The position numbers were made by a program, and so were the translations under genes. This document shows, one piece after another, positions 10,521-23,800 of a DNA stretch of 64,000 nt. The notes beneath the pieces were generated by a model that saw only the letters and a list, made by a program, of their open reading frames with translations, was not told the origin of the DNA and searched no databases. Source of the DNA: Polyporus tsugae (lineage: Eukaryota; Basidiomycota; Agaricomycetes; Polyporales; Polyporaceae). Where the stretch lies: the NCBI GenBank assembly GCA_024305745.1, contig JAHRBS010000007.1, positions 1,550,001 through 1,614,000 of the forward strand, read 5' to 3'. The first letter of the stretch is position 1; each line of letters opens with the position of its first letter.

Positions 10521-12305
10521 TCAAGTACTTCTGACTTGCATACCTAGCTTGTTCGCCAGTGTCTCCATGTACACCTCTGTCGACGCAAGTCAGGTTACGC
10601 TTCAAATCCAGTTCCGCAGGACATACCAGTCTCGTGTCGGAGTTTCCAATACTCGGTCAACAGTTCATTGAGCTCGGCTTGGCTCGTCTTCATGTGCTCA
10701 GCCATCTAGTGGAGGGCGATGAGTTACCCTCGTAACGCATCCGCAACCATGCTCACCTTGCGCTCAATCTCATCAGCCTCTCCGCGCAACTCCTCCACTT
10801 GCCGGTCGTTGTCCCGCCGTTCGACCGCCATCTCCTCGTACTCACGCTGTAGCCGTTCAATGGTCTGCTGGCTCGCGAGGCGCTTGTCTTCGACATGTCG
10901 CTGGGCACGCTCGAGTTTCTCCTGTGCGTTTGAGAACTGCTTGTGTACACGCTGGTGCGGCGGGGAATCCCATCAATGTCGCTGTAAGAGATTAGGGAAA
11001 AGAGGGGACAACGAACCTCGCGTCGCATGACGAGCTCCGCACGCTCTCCCTTCTTTCGGTCGAGGGTGTCCCTGAGGTCGCCAAGCTCCTTCTGTGCACC
11101 GTCCAAGGCACGCATCTCCCTGTCGATGGTCTGCAATTGCTCCACGCACGAGCGCACATCCTGTGCCCAGACACAACGTCAGCCTAGTGAATTTGGAATG
11201 AATCGAGAGTATCCTAGACGCGCCTTCTCGATGTTGAGCAGGGCGGCGATCTTCGCCTGCAAGTCCCTGGTCTTCGTCTCGTTAGCGGCGACGGTGCGTT
11301 TCTCCTCCGCAACGTTGCTGCCCATGGTGTGAATGTCGCGCTTGATGCGCTCCGGGGATTGCACGATGCGCGAGCGGGTGCGGGAGATGTTCTCCGTCAC
11401 GGTGTCCATCTCGCTCGTCACTTTCTCCTGCATGACGAAGACACTTGATTTCGAGACGGTTTCGAGCATGTGCAGAGTATATCAATAAGTACCTTCTCAG
11501 CAACAAGCGCAGCCTTCTCCTGCTTGAGGCCCTCGACGTCCTGCAGGAAGCCCATCTGCTTCTCCTTGTATGTGATGACCTGCTCCATGAGCGCAGTGTT
11601 CTCTTGTCGGAGCGCCTCACACTTGGGCTCGTCTTCCGCCCTCTTGATCCTACGGGCTATGTTCAGCCCTGGGGGTAACTGCACAAACATAGAGGGCGAC
11701 CCACTTGAATCCCTCCATCTTCTCCTGCAGGTCCTGGACCTCCTCGGTCACCACCTGACGCTCCCTGATCACTGCGGTGGACTGCTCTCGTAGGCGGTTG
11801 ATAAAAGCTTCGCTTTGTTCTGAGAACTTGATGAAGTTGATGAATGCGGAGAATATGGAGCGGGTGCGGTCCGGGTCGGGGAAGTAGAGGTCTTTTGAGC
11901 TGAAGTCGTTTATCTTCGCCGCGTTCGCGAATCTCTGACTATGCGCCTCATCAGACAATCAAATGGGGTATGAACTGACTTGCTACACACATGTGGTAGA
12001 GCAGTAGATTATGGGCGAGTGCTTGTGAGTACATGTCCTAGCTCAGAGTGAACGCACTGTCTTGACTGCACTCGGAATTAGTGACGTACGGGGGTATCCG
12101 TAGATGTTAGAGATTTCTCGATGGCCTCCTGTAGCGTGTCCAGTGTGATTCCGGTTACTTGTTCGAGGCATGCACTGTATACACCGATGACGAAGTCGGA
12201 GGTTGGTCGTGCGACTTGTTCAGGACTGACAGAATATCCCCATCCGGTGAACGCGTCGACGATCTCCGCAACGGACATGGACGGGAACCAGAATTTGCTC
12301 GACAT
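10521..12305 (-). CDS. NUF2: Kinetochore protein Nuf2 (Ndc80 complex)
   Basis: Nuf2 pairs with Ndc80 in the outer kinetochore and attaches chromosomes to spindle microtubules. The start at 12305 gives FWFPSMSVAEIVDAFTGWGY, the calponin-homology-like Nuf2 head, followed by QVARPTSDFVIGVYSACLEQ. A later exon carries AAKINDFSSKDLYFPDPDRT and FINFIKFSEQSEAF, the second conserved Nuf2 block. After that comes continuous coiled coil (EQSTAVIRERQVVTEEVQ; LDGAQKELGDLRDTLDRKK; QQTIERLQREYEEMAVERR). The last exons read MKTSQAELNELLTEYW and end ETLANKLGMQVRST. There are about eight exons with short introns, for an estimated 460 residues, close to the family norm. It converges with the ING gene (184 bases apart) and diverges from the RecQ gene. 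Exact exon edges in the coiled-coil part are less certain than the ends. Confidence 0.93.
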
Positions 12306-12410
12306 GGCGCGTTCAAAAGGTCCAAGGAAAGCGAGGACGACGTGGAGGAGGTGAGAGGGGCCGACCGCCACCGACGCGAACTTGAAGGCGCGACGCGTTG
12401 TTTGTTTACT

Positions 12411-12453
12411 TTACTAGACTAAGTAGTATTACTAGACTAAGTAGTATTACTAG
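12411..12453. repeat. 18-base tandem repeat, 2.4 copies
   Basis: The unit TTACTAGACTAAGTAGTA occurs twice without mismatch, followed by a partial third copy (TTACTAG). It lies inside the 299-base divergent promoter region shared by NUF2 and the RecQ gene. Part of the unit (TACTAGACTAAGTAGTA) is close to an inverted repeat, as expected for a dimeric binding site. Confidence 0.9.
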
Positions 12454-12604
12454 CACTGCCATGCGTACGGTCAGGTGACCCAGCGCGCGTCGCGTCGCGA
12501 TCATGGCAAGCGCCTAGGCCGATCCTCAATCATCCTTCGCCGTCGCCACTCCCTCCCACCCTCCCTTCTCCCTTTCCCCCTCCCCACCATCCATCCTCCG
12601 TCCC

Positions 12605-15600
12605 ATGTCCCGTCCCCGCAACAATCTAGACGAGCTCCAGCGAAAGCATGCCCTTCCCGCGGTCTCCAGTCCGACCAAGCTCGCCACGCCTCAGACCGCC
12701 GGCGGCAAGGTGCGACCCTCCTTGCACCCTCTCTCTGGTCCAAATAACACGTCCACCTCTCAGGGAAAGTTCAAGCCGGCCAAGTCTATCCCAGCCTCGA
12801 CCCCGGCGACCGCGACAGGTACGCCTTTCTCCTCTCAACTTCCCTTCATCAACCTCCTTCATGTGTCCCTCCCAGTTAAACGGCTCGGCTCTTGGTCTAC
12901 CCCAGGCTTTGGAAGGACCAAGCCATCCCCTTTGAAGTTTCCCTCGGTGGCCGATAACAGCGTATCCTACATCGATGTATCCTCGACGGAGTCTATTCCT
13001 GGCAATGCCTCGACATCAAGCATCCCAAGCAAGCGTTTATCGTCCCGATGCCCTTCTGACCTTTTTCCGGCCATCTCTCCCAAACGGCCCAAGACAGATC
13101 ATGTTCTGGGCAAAGAGAACTTCCCTTACAGCGATCCCAAGGGAAAAGGAAAAGCCCGTGCCCGAGAACCTCCACACCCCCCAGTAAGCATTCGTACACA
13201 GCCTCTACATATTGCCCTACCGAACCCCCACACCCAGGCCTATGCGCCCTTACAGCTCCCCAAGCCGATACTTTCGCTTCGAGTGGCATTTGAGGCGCTG
13301 GCGCCCGAGGCGGACCTTCGTGAGGTATGAAAACGCGATGCAGGCAGCCACTTGACTGTCTAAACTTTTCTTCCAGAAATCTGAAGATGAGCTTTTGGGA
13401 GTCTGCGATACGGCTGAGGACTTGCGGCGGGCTTGTGACAGGTTGATTGGCGCAGCTCGTTCAGCTCAAGAGCCCAAGGATCTCGAGCTTCTTACCGCCA
13501 TAAGGTCAGCATTCCTCTTAATAGGGCATAACTCGGTTCCCTGATCCTTTCTCCAGCGACTTCCTGGAAAGGCGAGCCGCTGCTGGTCGTGCAGAATTGA
13601 GAGCAGTCCAACGCGGGGAGCGCCCTCCGGTGTTCGTCTCCAGGAGAGCACCCATTATAGAGTCTAGTCTCCCAACTGGTTCCAGCCCGACCCTCACCGA
13701 CGGCGAGCCTCATCAGCCTTCCGATCCCTTTGACGTTCCGCGGACATCCACACCCGTCAATCATGCTCCTGCCCCCGTGTCATCAGCCGCAGTGGACACT
13801 ATGGACGCCGATGATGATTATTGGGACTCGTTCGCCTCGGATCCCATCGACCCTCCTGGCGGGCCAGGCCCAGGTCCAGTGGCCACTCCAGCCACACCTC
13901 CCGCGACTCAACCTCCTCCGATCCGAGCTATATCCCCCGCTGCTCCATCTCCACCTCCACCTGTGACCGATTATACGAGTCGACCGTATTATCGCCAGAT
14001 CTTCGACGTCCTGAGCAGCACGTTTGGACTGAAATCCTTCCGTCCGAAGCAGCTAGACGCCGTCTGCGCTGTGATGGATGGCCGCGATGTTTTCGTCCTC
14101 TTCCCCACAGGTAGCGGGAAGAGTCTGACGTTCCAGCTCCCCGCCATCTGCCAGAACGGCGTGACCGTCGTCGTGAGCCCGCTGATGTCCCTCATGCGCG
14201 ATCAGGTGCAGGCGCTCAAGAAACTCAGGGCCAACGTCGCGCAGTTGAGTAGCGACATGAGCGAATCGGAGAGGAACCGGGTGAAGGCGCAGCTTCGAAG
14301 CAGGGAGAAGCCCAAGCTTCTCTATGTCACTCCGGAGCAGCTGCAGATGAGTGGCTATATGCAGTCCACTCTACAGGAGCTCTATGAGCACGGGCAGCTC
14401 ACGCGCTTCGTCATTGACGAGGCCCACTGTATATCGGACTGGGGAAGGCGGTTCCGTGACTCCGTTCGTCTTCCTTGCTTGTTTTCGCCGTTCCGGGCTG
14501 ACATACTTACTTGCGTCTTGCAGTACACGCAGCTCACCGAGCTCAGAAAGAACTTTCCCACGGTACCCATCAGTGCGCTCACGGCCACTGCGAACGCGGA
14601 GGTCGTACACGACATCGTCTCTCGCCTCAACATCCCCAGCTGCGTCCGTCTCAAGCTTTCCTTCAACCGGGCGAACCTGGACTACGAGGTGCGTCCGAAG
14701 AAGGGGCACAAGGGGTGCGTCGATGACATCGCTGCCGTCATCCAAACCAACTACCCAACGGACACCGGCATCATCTACTGCCATTCGCGTGACAAGTGCG
14801 AGGAAGTGGCAAAGGAGTTGCGCGAACGGTTCGGGCTGAACGCGAAGCACTACCACGCGGCTCTGGACCCACGGGATAAGTTCAGGGTGCAGCAAGAGTG
14901 GAATCAGGGAGACGTTCTGATCATCGTCGCGACGGTAGATGCTATATGCTCTATCACTGTCGCCGGAGTGCTGAATGTGCTTGACAGATCGCCTTTGGCA
15001 TGGGCATCGATAAAGCTGGCGGTATGTGCTAAGTTGCTGCAGCTCGGGGCATTCACTCATGCTTAGCATACAGTACGCTATGTCATCCACTATACCCTAC
15101 CAGCCACGCTAGCCAAGTAAGCGAGTTGTGTCCTCTCAGGGATATCTAACTGACCACACCTCAATAGTTACTACCAGGAAACCGGTCGCGCTGGACGAGA
15201 CGGGAAACTAGCACACTGCATTCTGTGTATGTTGCACATAATTCCCCTTATGCTTGAAGCACTTATGTCCTGTTTAGTCTATCATTGGGGCGACGCTACT
15301 TCACGCATCGAGATGATCCGGAGAGAGGACAAACCCGACGAGGAGAAGCGTTGGATAGAGGAGGACTTCTGGAACGTCGTCCGCTACTGCTCGAACGACG
15401 TCCACTGCCGCCGTTTTCAGGTGCTCGACTTCTTCGGCGAGAAGTTCGACCCGGCCGAATGCCACGAGCTCTGCAACAACTGCCGAGACAAGACGCCCAC
15501 CGTGCGCGAAGATCACACCGACGACGCGATCAAGGCGATAGCGCTGTTCGAGAAGCTCTCGCAGACGGGAAGCATGGTTTCGCGGCGCCAGATGGCGACC

Positions 15601-16671
15601 GCCATGCGGGGCGGCAAACTGAAGGCGATGGTGGATAAGGGCTTCACGAGCGTTGAGGGATACGGCTCGTTCAAGCACCTCGACGCCCAGGTTGCAGAGC
15701 GACTGGTCGATGAAATGTTCTATCGCGGCGTGCTCACAACCGTTCAACAGAAGACGGTCGGTGACTGGTCTAGCCCATACCTGAAGGCAAGTCGCACTTT
15801 CTCATCGGCGAGGAAAGGTCATGCTCATACTGTCGAGCTATTAGCTCTCTTACAACGCCAGTAAGCTGAAGCGTGGTGAGATCCAGGTCGTAATCGAACG
15901 CCGGGACAACGGCAAGGCCTCTGGGTCCAAAGCTCAGCGGGGCAAAGCACGAAGCAAAGGAGCGGTGAATGACCCTGCCACCGCCGACCCAACCTTGTCC
16001 GCCGGTCCCTCTACCGCGGGCCCATCGCGCGGCAAGAAGACCAAGGCACCGGCTGCCGAGCCGCAACCGATGCTGAGCCTCTTCCGCGACGACCCGGAAG
16101 ACCCCGGCTGGCAGGACGACGATATCGAGGAGATCTCCAGCCCGCCACCTCCACGACGCATGGGAACCCGGACAGTACCATCCGCGTCGCAGCCGCTGGC
16201 CGCTGGGTTGGAGTCCGACGTCGAGGAGGTGGACAGCCCGGTGCTCCAGCCTCAACGGACCGTCACGATGATCAGACAGGAGGATCTTGTGAACGTCCCA
16301 GGCGGCGGCAATGAAGACATTGAAATGATTTGCAGGGATGATCTGTTCGCTCTGAGGGACGAGGTCGGTCGAATTGCTCCATCTAGGACGACGTCAGCTA
16401 ACCCATTGGGCTCAGATCGAAATCGAGAACCAAGCCCTCGCGGAGCTGCTGACAGACGAAGTCGTATTCGTCCTTGCAGTTGTGTTGCCGAACAGTGAGT
16501 GGCGGAGAGGTATCTATTTCTTGACCTTCATAGCTAACTGGGGGCGCAGACCGGCGGGCCCTAGAACGAGAGCTGGAAGACAATGGCATTTCTCTCGAGC
16601 TGCTCGGGAAATGGGAAGACCGCATCCTGACTATCTGTACGAACTACAACTTCACGCGGACACAAGGATAA
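12605..16671 (+). CDS. RecQ family DNA helicase (Sgs1/BLM-like)
   Basis: RecQ helicases unwind DNA 3' to 5' and resolve recombination and replication intermediates in the nucleus. After a long Ser/Pro-rich, probably disordered N-terminal part (12605 to about 13960) comes a complete helicase core: SFRPKQLDAV, Walker A FPTGSGKS (about 14103), SPLMSLMRDQV, DEAH (14416-14427), SALTATA, GIIYCHSRDKCEEVA, IAFGMGIDKAGVRYVIHY across an intron near 15000, and YYQETGRAGRDG (about 15170). The RQC region with its zinc cysteines follows (CRRFQVLDFFGE, CHELCNNC, about 15410-15485), then a winged-helix-like part. An acidic linker leads to a C-terminal exon pair ending GKWEDRILTICTNYNF and a stop at 16669. 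That end only faintly resembles an HRDC domain. The aromatic loop reads DWGRRFRDSY where most RecQ proteins have WGHDFR. There are about 12 exons, and the N-terminal joins are inferred. Confidence 0.93.
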
Positions 16672-16900
16672 TCTTGGGGATAGTCCTGCCACTAATTGGA
16701 ACGGTAAAGCATGCTGATCGTAGTGTATGTGCTCGTATTGGAATACCTGTAGGTTTACTGGATGTGTTGCGTCCAGTTTCATCCAGATGGCTAATGAATA
16801 TGTACTGTGGCCTGTCGCTATATTGCCACTGCACGTCCACGGTCTAGTGGAAAAGACGTCTATAAGGTAAACGGGGAGTCTAGTATGCTATACAGAGATG

Positions 16901-19900
16901 TTACGCATCGGCGCCATCGCCTAATTCTTCCTCTACCTTCCAAGTACTATACCATCCATGATCGTGGCCGTCCTCCATCGTACTTGTCCGGGAAAAGTGG
17001 GACTCGTGCGTCAACCACGCAGATGTCCCAAACAACCGACCCGTCAGCTCGAGCAACTCCTCGAGCGTATCGACGAGATTTTGCATCACCTCCTGTTCTG
17101 CGAACGCATACACCAGCGACAAACCCAGCGCAGACGGTTCCTGTTCCCTCGCCTCGCCAATGCAATCCTGAACGTGTGACTCTAGGTTGGCAAATGCATG
17201 CCGCGCAGAGGGGAGGAATTGCGGGAGCGGTTCCCTCGCCCGGAAAGCGTGCTGGCATGCGTAGAGGGTGATGCATACACAGGACATCTGTCCGCATTGG
17301 GTTATATTCGGCGTGATACACGAACACAAGAAGCATCGCGTACGAATTCGCGCCGTTCTTTGAAGACGTTAGCCACAGTTTCCTTGCGCGGGATATTCTC
17401 TCTGATCTTCCTCAGACCAGTCATGAGATCAAGCAGCTTCTGCAAGACTGTGACGATCTCGCGATAGTGGCGCAGAGGTTTCTAAGACAGATGAGTTCAG
17501 CGACAATGATTCGTCACTCCGATTGCAAAGTGCTCACTGGGAGGAGACTTAGCTCGTCGTCCATGGTTTTGAGAACGGTGGATAAACGGTAAAGCGAGCT
17601 GCGAATCTGGAGCTCCAGCTTCAACGTCTTCCGCTTCTCCTCGTGTAGGCGCGTACGATGTACTCGAAACATGTCACTGAATGTGACTTTATTATCCGTG
17701 ATGCTCGCAGATGGAATGGAATCCACTTACTGGCTGAGCGCCAGATACAGGCTACTCAGTAACCCGAGCGTCCGGCTCGTGTCGGACAAAAATAACACCT
17801 GGTATGTGGCGTCAGTCCACCAAATCTCCCTCTCGCAAGGCGTACACATACTCGGCAATGCCGTGGAAATAGTAGGCTGTTCACAAGAACCGCGGCGACA
17901 ATTCCGGCAGCTATCATTACCGCACGCACAATAGAGAGTTCTGCGACGCTAGTCAGGTCTGAGAAGCATTCAACGATTGGAGGACACAGACTGAGGGCGG
18001 ACGTTGTGAGCGCGGGATTGACATAGTGTGCGAAGACGATGGGAGGCAAAGTCACGGATCTTCGGGAGCTATCAGCCAAGAACGTGCAACAATGGATCGT
18101 CCAACGAGGCTTACGCGGGACACCCCATTGGCGCAACTGAGGTGTTGAGGATGATCCACGAGATGGGTATGTCGAATGCCTGAGCGCACAAAAACATCAG
18201 TACTAAACACGTCTGTTCGCGATTATTCACTCACAGTAACCATCGCCACTAGGCCGTACGGATTGTCTTTGCATATTATTGCGGTCTGAATAACGGTGTT
18301 ATGAAACACTGTCAATCACACGACAAGTATACTTACCACATAGGCGTAAATGGCTCCTAGCAAGGTTCCGAACTACACACTGGATCAGACCCTGTTCCCA
18401 GCATCTCAGCGAGAAATACTTACCAATCGTAGATATCCCGTTCTCCACGTCGCCCCGGTGTTTGTTTCTAGGACCCACAAATAACTGCCAAATGATGTCA
18501 GACAAGATTAGTCCCTTTCCTTCTACAGTAACGTGCCTGATGGTCATCCATTGTCCCCGCCAGTCTTGGAACCACTGTTTTCCTGAATGACGATGGATCA
18601 ATAACGCCACACGAGCGAGCAGGAAACGGAAAAAAGTATACCAGCCGAACCTGCCGGCATGAACGCAGGGAATGTCAGGACGGCAACGCCTATGGCATTC
18701 TTCAAGCCATGCTTCCAATGGCTCGAATGATGGAACGACCGGTAGCGCTTGGACAACCACACCCTCACGCGCAACATCTTCTCGCTCGACCACACCCTTC
18801 CAACGCACCCGCTCCAGAACTGCCACGACCACACCGTCGCAGAGTTCAGCCTCAGCTCCATCTTGCTCACCGACGTCGCCGCGTACACTTTGTACCGCGC
18901 CGCCAGGCCGCCCGCGGGGAGCGGCTTGCCCTTGTGCAACGTGAACGAGTACGCGCGCTCGGCGAGGCCCTGCTGCACCTCCATCATCGTCAGGCGTTCG
19001 TCCGTGTCGACGCCCGGGCTGGCATCGTCATCGATCGCCGGGCCGGAGCTGAAGACCAAGTCGCCGCTATCGTCGGAGATGAACGGTCCGGGGGGCACGC
19101 CGAGCCACTGCAGTGAGATGCGCGGGTACCACAGGCGCGTCCTCGATTCCTCGTAGAGCGTCGCGACCTGTCGCGCGACGTGCAGCGCCCTGCCCATCTC
19201 TTCCGTCATCTGTAGTCACGGTGATTCCATGAGAAACGTCAGACGGTAACATCAAACATCATCATGTCGTGCCGTCATGCAGGCCGATCGACGCACCTGG
19301 AGGAGGGCGATGGCAGCAAGACTGCAGTCGAAGATCTCCTTCGGGAGGTGTGCTTTCTTGCCCTCGGCGCGCTGCTGCATGTCAACCTGATCGAACACAT
19401 GCCGGAGGACCTCGCGCATGTTGTCTCTCGCCGCGACAAGCTTGCGCTCGGCGGCACGCACGGCAGCCTTGTGGGACGCTGAGACGGCGTGGAGGTCCTC
19501 CTGCGAGTGCTTGGAGGACACCGCAGACGCATAGGGATTCTCGAAGGTCAGGGTTATCAGGCGCTGGACTGTATCCATCGCCTCAAGGATCGCGTTGCCT
19601 AGTTCTAAGGCGGGTGGCTCTATGACTGACACGAACGGGAGGGCGTGGTGAGGCCGAGAAAAGTACTCGTGCAGACTCGCGGTAGTGCTGCTGGGGACCC
19701 GAGGAGTGCCGGGCACCGTCCCAGCGACGAGTGGTGATCGAGGAGTGCCGGGAGCGCTGCGCAAGGGTTTCACTGGCGCCAGACCCCACGCCAATTCGCG
19801 GCGGAGATGTTCGACCACTCCGACGAAGGGGTGGATGCATTGCACTGATGCAAGGCACGTTATCAGAGACGGTGCAAGCAACAGTAGTAACGTCCCAATA

Positions 19901-20821
19901 CATACGGCTGAGGCGACTTATACGCAGCTCGAACGCTGCCTGGGAATACGACTCGTTCAACATGATGGACCGCCGGAGTAACTGGTTATGAAGCTGGCGA
20001 TAGTAAGTCACCTCCATCCTGGTCTCTCTGGCGCCGACGCGATAAAGACTGGAAGATAGGCATTCTTGGAGGAGTGAGAACGTAGCCGCCGTTTCGGACT
20101 CGAAACTAGTGGCCGATCCGAAGAAGACGAACATCATGGCGAGTAAAGAGGCCAGGCATATTATGGCTGCGGAGAGGGTGACCCATAGGAAATAGCCAGA
20201 ATCGACGAGCACATGCTGAAAAGGTTAATCGTTCAGTCTCACATTAGAACGCTTTAGAGTGATGGATGATGCGTACATCTGGTACGCCGATGTCATTAGT
20301 CAATAACCAAACAGATACGAAGCAGGATATTCGCGTGGACAGCTGCAGTCGTAAAAGCCTGCTCTTTGCAACCCCGGCTGCGCTCGTTGAAACCCGGACC
20401 GTCAATTTCCGACCATCTGCAGAAATTTTCGAGACTGACCTGCGAAGCTGATAAGGATGAGGAATACTGCACAGGTAGTCCTGGCTGCAACAGTATCCCG
20501 ACCAGCAAGCGAAGCAAGATACTTTGCGAAGGTGGAAACGCCGATGCCAAGCAGCGCGCCGAGGATATTGAGGCACGTGAGCTCGAGCTGTTGGGCGAGG
20601 TCCTCTTGGACAGAAAAAACGAGCTCCTTGAGAGCGAGGACGAGGAACGCATATTGGCCTCCGAGACGAGAGAAAGGGTGAATTGCAATGACAACAGAGC
20701 AGATGAAAGTGGAGAGGAGCCTGGCAAGGGACCGTCTGGTGAATACTTGACGGACGACAGATGAGGTGATATGAAGGATACTACATATCCTCGATGGTTT
20801 GCACGCAGTCGGAGAACTCAT
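16901..20821 (-). CDS. BRE4/FUSC-like membrane transporter (brefeldin A sensitivity-related, DUF2421)
   Basis: This looks like the fungal family of large membrane proteins related to yeast Bre4 and to aromatic-acid exporters (FUSC fold). The start at 20821 is followed by membrane segments (LLSTFICSVVIAIHPF, YAFLVLALKELVFSV, LTCLNILGALLGIGV, TTCAVFLILISFAG), then VDSGYFLWVTLSAAIICLAS. A long cytosolic middle part follows (ERKLVAARDNMREVLRHVF; SRTRLWYPRISLQWLGVPPG), then a second membrane block (LKNAIGVAVLTFPAFMPAG; SVAELSIVRAVMIAAGIVA). The C-terminal DUF2421-like helical part reads FRVHRTRLHEEKRKTLKLE and ALGLSLVYAFAEQEVMQNL, with a stop at 16901. There are many short introns. The substrate is not known from sequence. 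The family assignment comes from overall layout and remembered motifs rather than a search, and exon edges between 17700 and 18600 are uncertain. Confidence 0.8.
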
Positions 20822-23800
20822 GTGGACTGGGTGTGAGAGGTGGGGCGTGTGAGGCTCAAGGACATGATAGGCTTGGTTGGAGGCCGACGATTGGTCAAGT
20901 ACTTGAAGTAATTAAAGGAGGGTCAATGCGGCGTTTGTGCAGCCCAAACCAAAGCCTAAACCGGGCTTATCGATCTTGTTTACACGAACAAACTCCCACC
21001 AGCCCACCAGCACAAGCGCTCGCTTAACCCCCACTCCACCACCTCGTCCTCTTTCCGACCGACCGCTTCAAAATCTGTGCCGCAGAGAGGAGGGCGAGTA
21101 CGCCGTTTTCTTTCCCGGAACTGTCACTGTTTCCACGCACCAGCCAGCAGCCGAAACGGACTTCCAAGGGGGGTCCATTAAGTAGTGGCAAGCCACGGAG
21201 TCAGCTCGAGTCTGCCTGGGTTCTGCGCGTCAAGGCTTCGTGCCAAAGCATGTATGGTACTGTCGGGCTTCGGGGTGGGTTGGAATGTCCAGCATGCTAC
21301 GGGTCTGTTCAACGAGTCATCGTAAATTCAGGCTTATAATCATGAAGGAATCGAGCTTACAGCCGTGGATGATCCGAACCTGAGTGCTGAGGGTCCATTT
21401 GACTCCAGAACGAGGCTGTTTTTAATCCTGTGGACTATATGACACTAGGAGCGAGAACTTGGTCGGACCCACCTCGCCACGGATGGATCAAAAGGAAACC
21501 TTGAGGCCGCTAACGTTCAAACCCCTGGCCAATGGTGACCGTCTTCGCAAGGTTCGAGCGGGGACTTCGCTTCGCTGCGAATTCGACCGGAGCTTTTATG
21601 TTGAAGGGAAAGGGAAGTTTATACGGCATGAGATAACCCAGCTGTCCGTGAGACTGTTTACAGGAACCTGAGCACTCCAGCTCCAGGGGCTGGAAACACT
21701 CCGGAGAACAACTTTTGAGGTGCGGTTGGCTCGCCCACTGAATGGGGTGACTGTCGATGCGAGTTGGGGTCGCCACCCGGAAAGTCAGCTTCAGAGCCTA
21801 CCTGACCATGGTTCTTGCGGCGTTGTAGACAAGTGTGAGGACGAGACCACGGCCAGCCTGTGGCGTGGCTCCTGAGGGCGTCCTGACCGGGATGGTGGAG
21901 GGAGCCCGTCCGAGGACGTCGACGTCAGCGAGAGGACTCGGAGACGTACCTGCCTAATCCAGCATCCGACCCTTGTCAACATCTCCGACTCTCCGCCTTT
22001 CGTCCAGTCCGACCCTCTACCTCCTCCCCTCCCCAACCTGGCGACAACACTGATTATTCTTCCTCCAATACACTATCCAACCGTCCGTATCGAGTGCTGT
22101 TGACCGACGTGTAAATTCAACAACCCGCAACGACTTTCGCTACCCTCCGCATTCTATACATAAAATCTGACCACACATTACCCCGCCACGGAGTCTCGGC
22201 TTCCTCCCGCCATACTTTACTTCACCAGTATGTATGCGGCAACGTGCATCGAACATGGAGTGGAAGGGGATCTTGTCGACCATAGACGAATGTGCGGTGT
22301 ATGCATCGGGCGACCGTGAAAGGTGAGCTCTTCGTTTTGACAGTCCCTGCCTTCGCTGTCCGAATGAGTTCTACGTCCTTCACCTAATTGCAGCGCGTGG
22401 GCCATGGTTGCGGTCCGAGAATGTCCATTTGGCGGAGATTGGTCTGCCGACAACGACCCAGTTCTGCGGCGTAAGCAAGACCTTCCTCCTTCAATGCCCC
22501 AATCCTTCGCCACCGCCCGGCACGCCTTCTAATCCCCCCCCCCCCCGGCTGCAAACGGCAATTCGTCGCCTTCGGATGTTTCCACTAATCCGTCTTGAGT
22601 TTGGAACGTGCCAGGCCTTTTCCAGATGGGTGCTTGCCGTACCATGTCGAGAGCTACGCGCTTCAATCGAGTACAGAACCTTGGTGCTGGTGATCGAAGG
22701 CGTCCTGGATATTGACCTTCGAAGATGAGCCGAGCATCCACCCCTTCTCCTGCGCTCGATCCGGACAAACACGCATGTTATGACGACGGTTCTGACACAT
22801 ATCCAAGGAGGCGTTAGGTTCACCACATGCAAGAACCCTGTCCAACTTCCATTGACGTCCTCAAACCTTTCGTAGCATGGGCTAGCCCAACATCAGCTGC
22901 ATCTCGGCGTGCGTATAGCGCCTCGTCCAGCACCTGTCGTTTCCACTCATGGCGCGATGAATCTTATCACCGCACAACAACGTTTGGCGTCGCGCCGAGG
23001 ACCGAGGTATGGGGGCCACACGGTTCACAGGTGAGAGCCGTTCCCCTGGTGTTAGTCGCTCGCCCAAATCCTCAGCCCAGTTGCCTCCATAGCTTTGATG
23101 ACGGGACAATGACGTCTGCCCTTGATGGGACGCTCCAACCCTCCGCGGGTAACCACATCCATGGCATCTACAGTACCCTGTCGCAACCCCCTACATATTT
23201 GTTTAGCGCCAGATACAAGGCCCGGAGATATCGCTGCCATGCTCCCACCTTCCGGATCTCCTAATTCGTTTCCAACGGTGTCTCCGTTTGAACGTGTTGG
23301 TCCGCTCTCCTTGGCGACGCACTGAGAAAGCTTTTCACGTCTCAGCAGTCGACTACGAACGTCATGCGGCGTTCCACATATGCAAGCTTACGGCCTGTGG
23401 GACAGAATGACGAGACATTTCCTGTTCCTATTTGTAATGATAAGAGCTGACGTAGTGACCAAAGAGTTCGTGGGGCCTGGGCGAGTCCGCCAAATACTGT
23501 GGTCAGTCGATAGTCATCGTCGGGAGCCTGGTTTTATTTCTTACTGAGACCGTCCTTTATTTCTCCAGCCCACAGAAACACGTCCAATGGGGAGGGGCCC
23601 GAGCGTCTTCATTGAAACCGCGAATCACCCTTTCCGCGGAGACGGTCTCCCTATCGGCGCAATCGCTGCTTCGCGAGCCCGCGCACAGCAATCACGCACC
23701 GTCAGCAGACGTCCTTGCGACGTATCGAACGCGTCGAACCTCTATGAATGCGTGCGATCGTGGGGCCCCCCGCTCGATATATGTGCGCGCCCGCGATTGG

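Noticed and set aside
12411..12453. Tandem repeat as a CRISPR array
   Set aside because: There are only 2.4 copies with no spacers, in a eukaryotic promoter.
14371..15090. 239-codon minus-strand frame opposite the RecQ helicase
   Set aside because: It is a shadow of the conserved helicase core.
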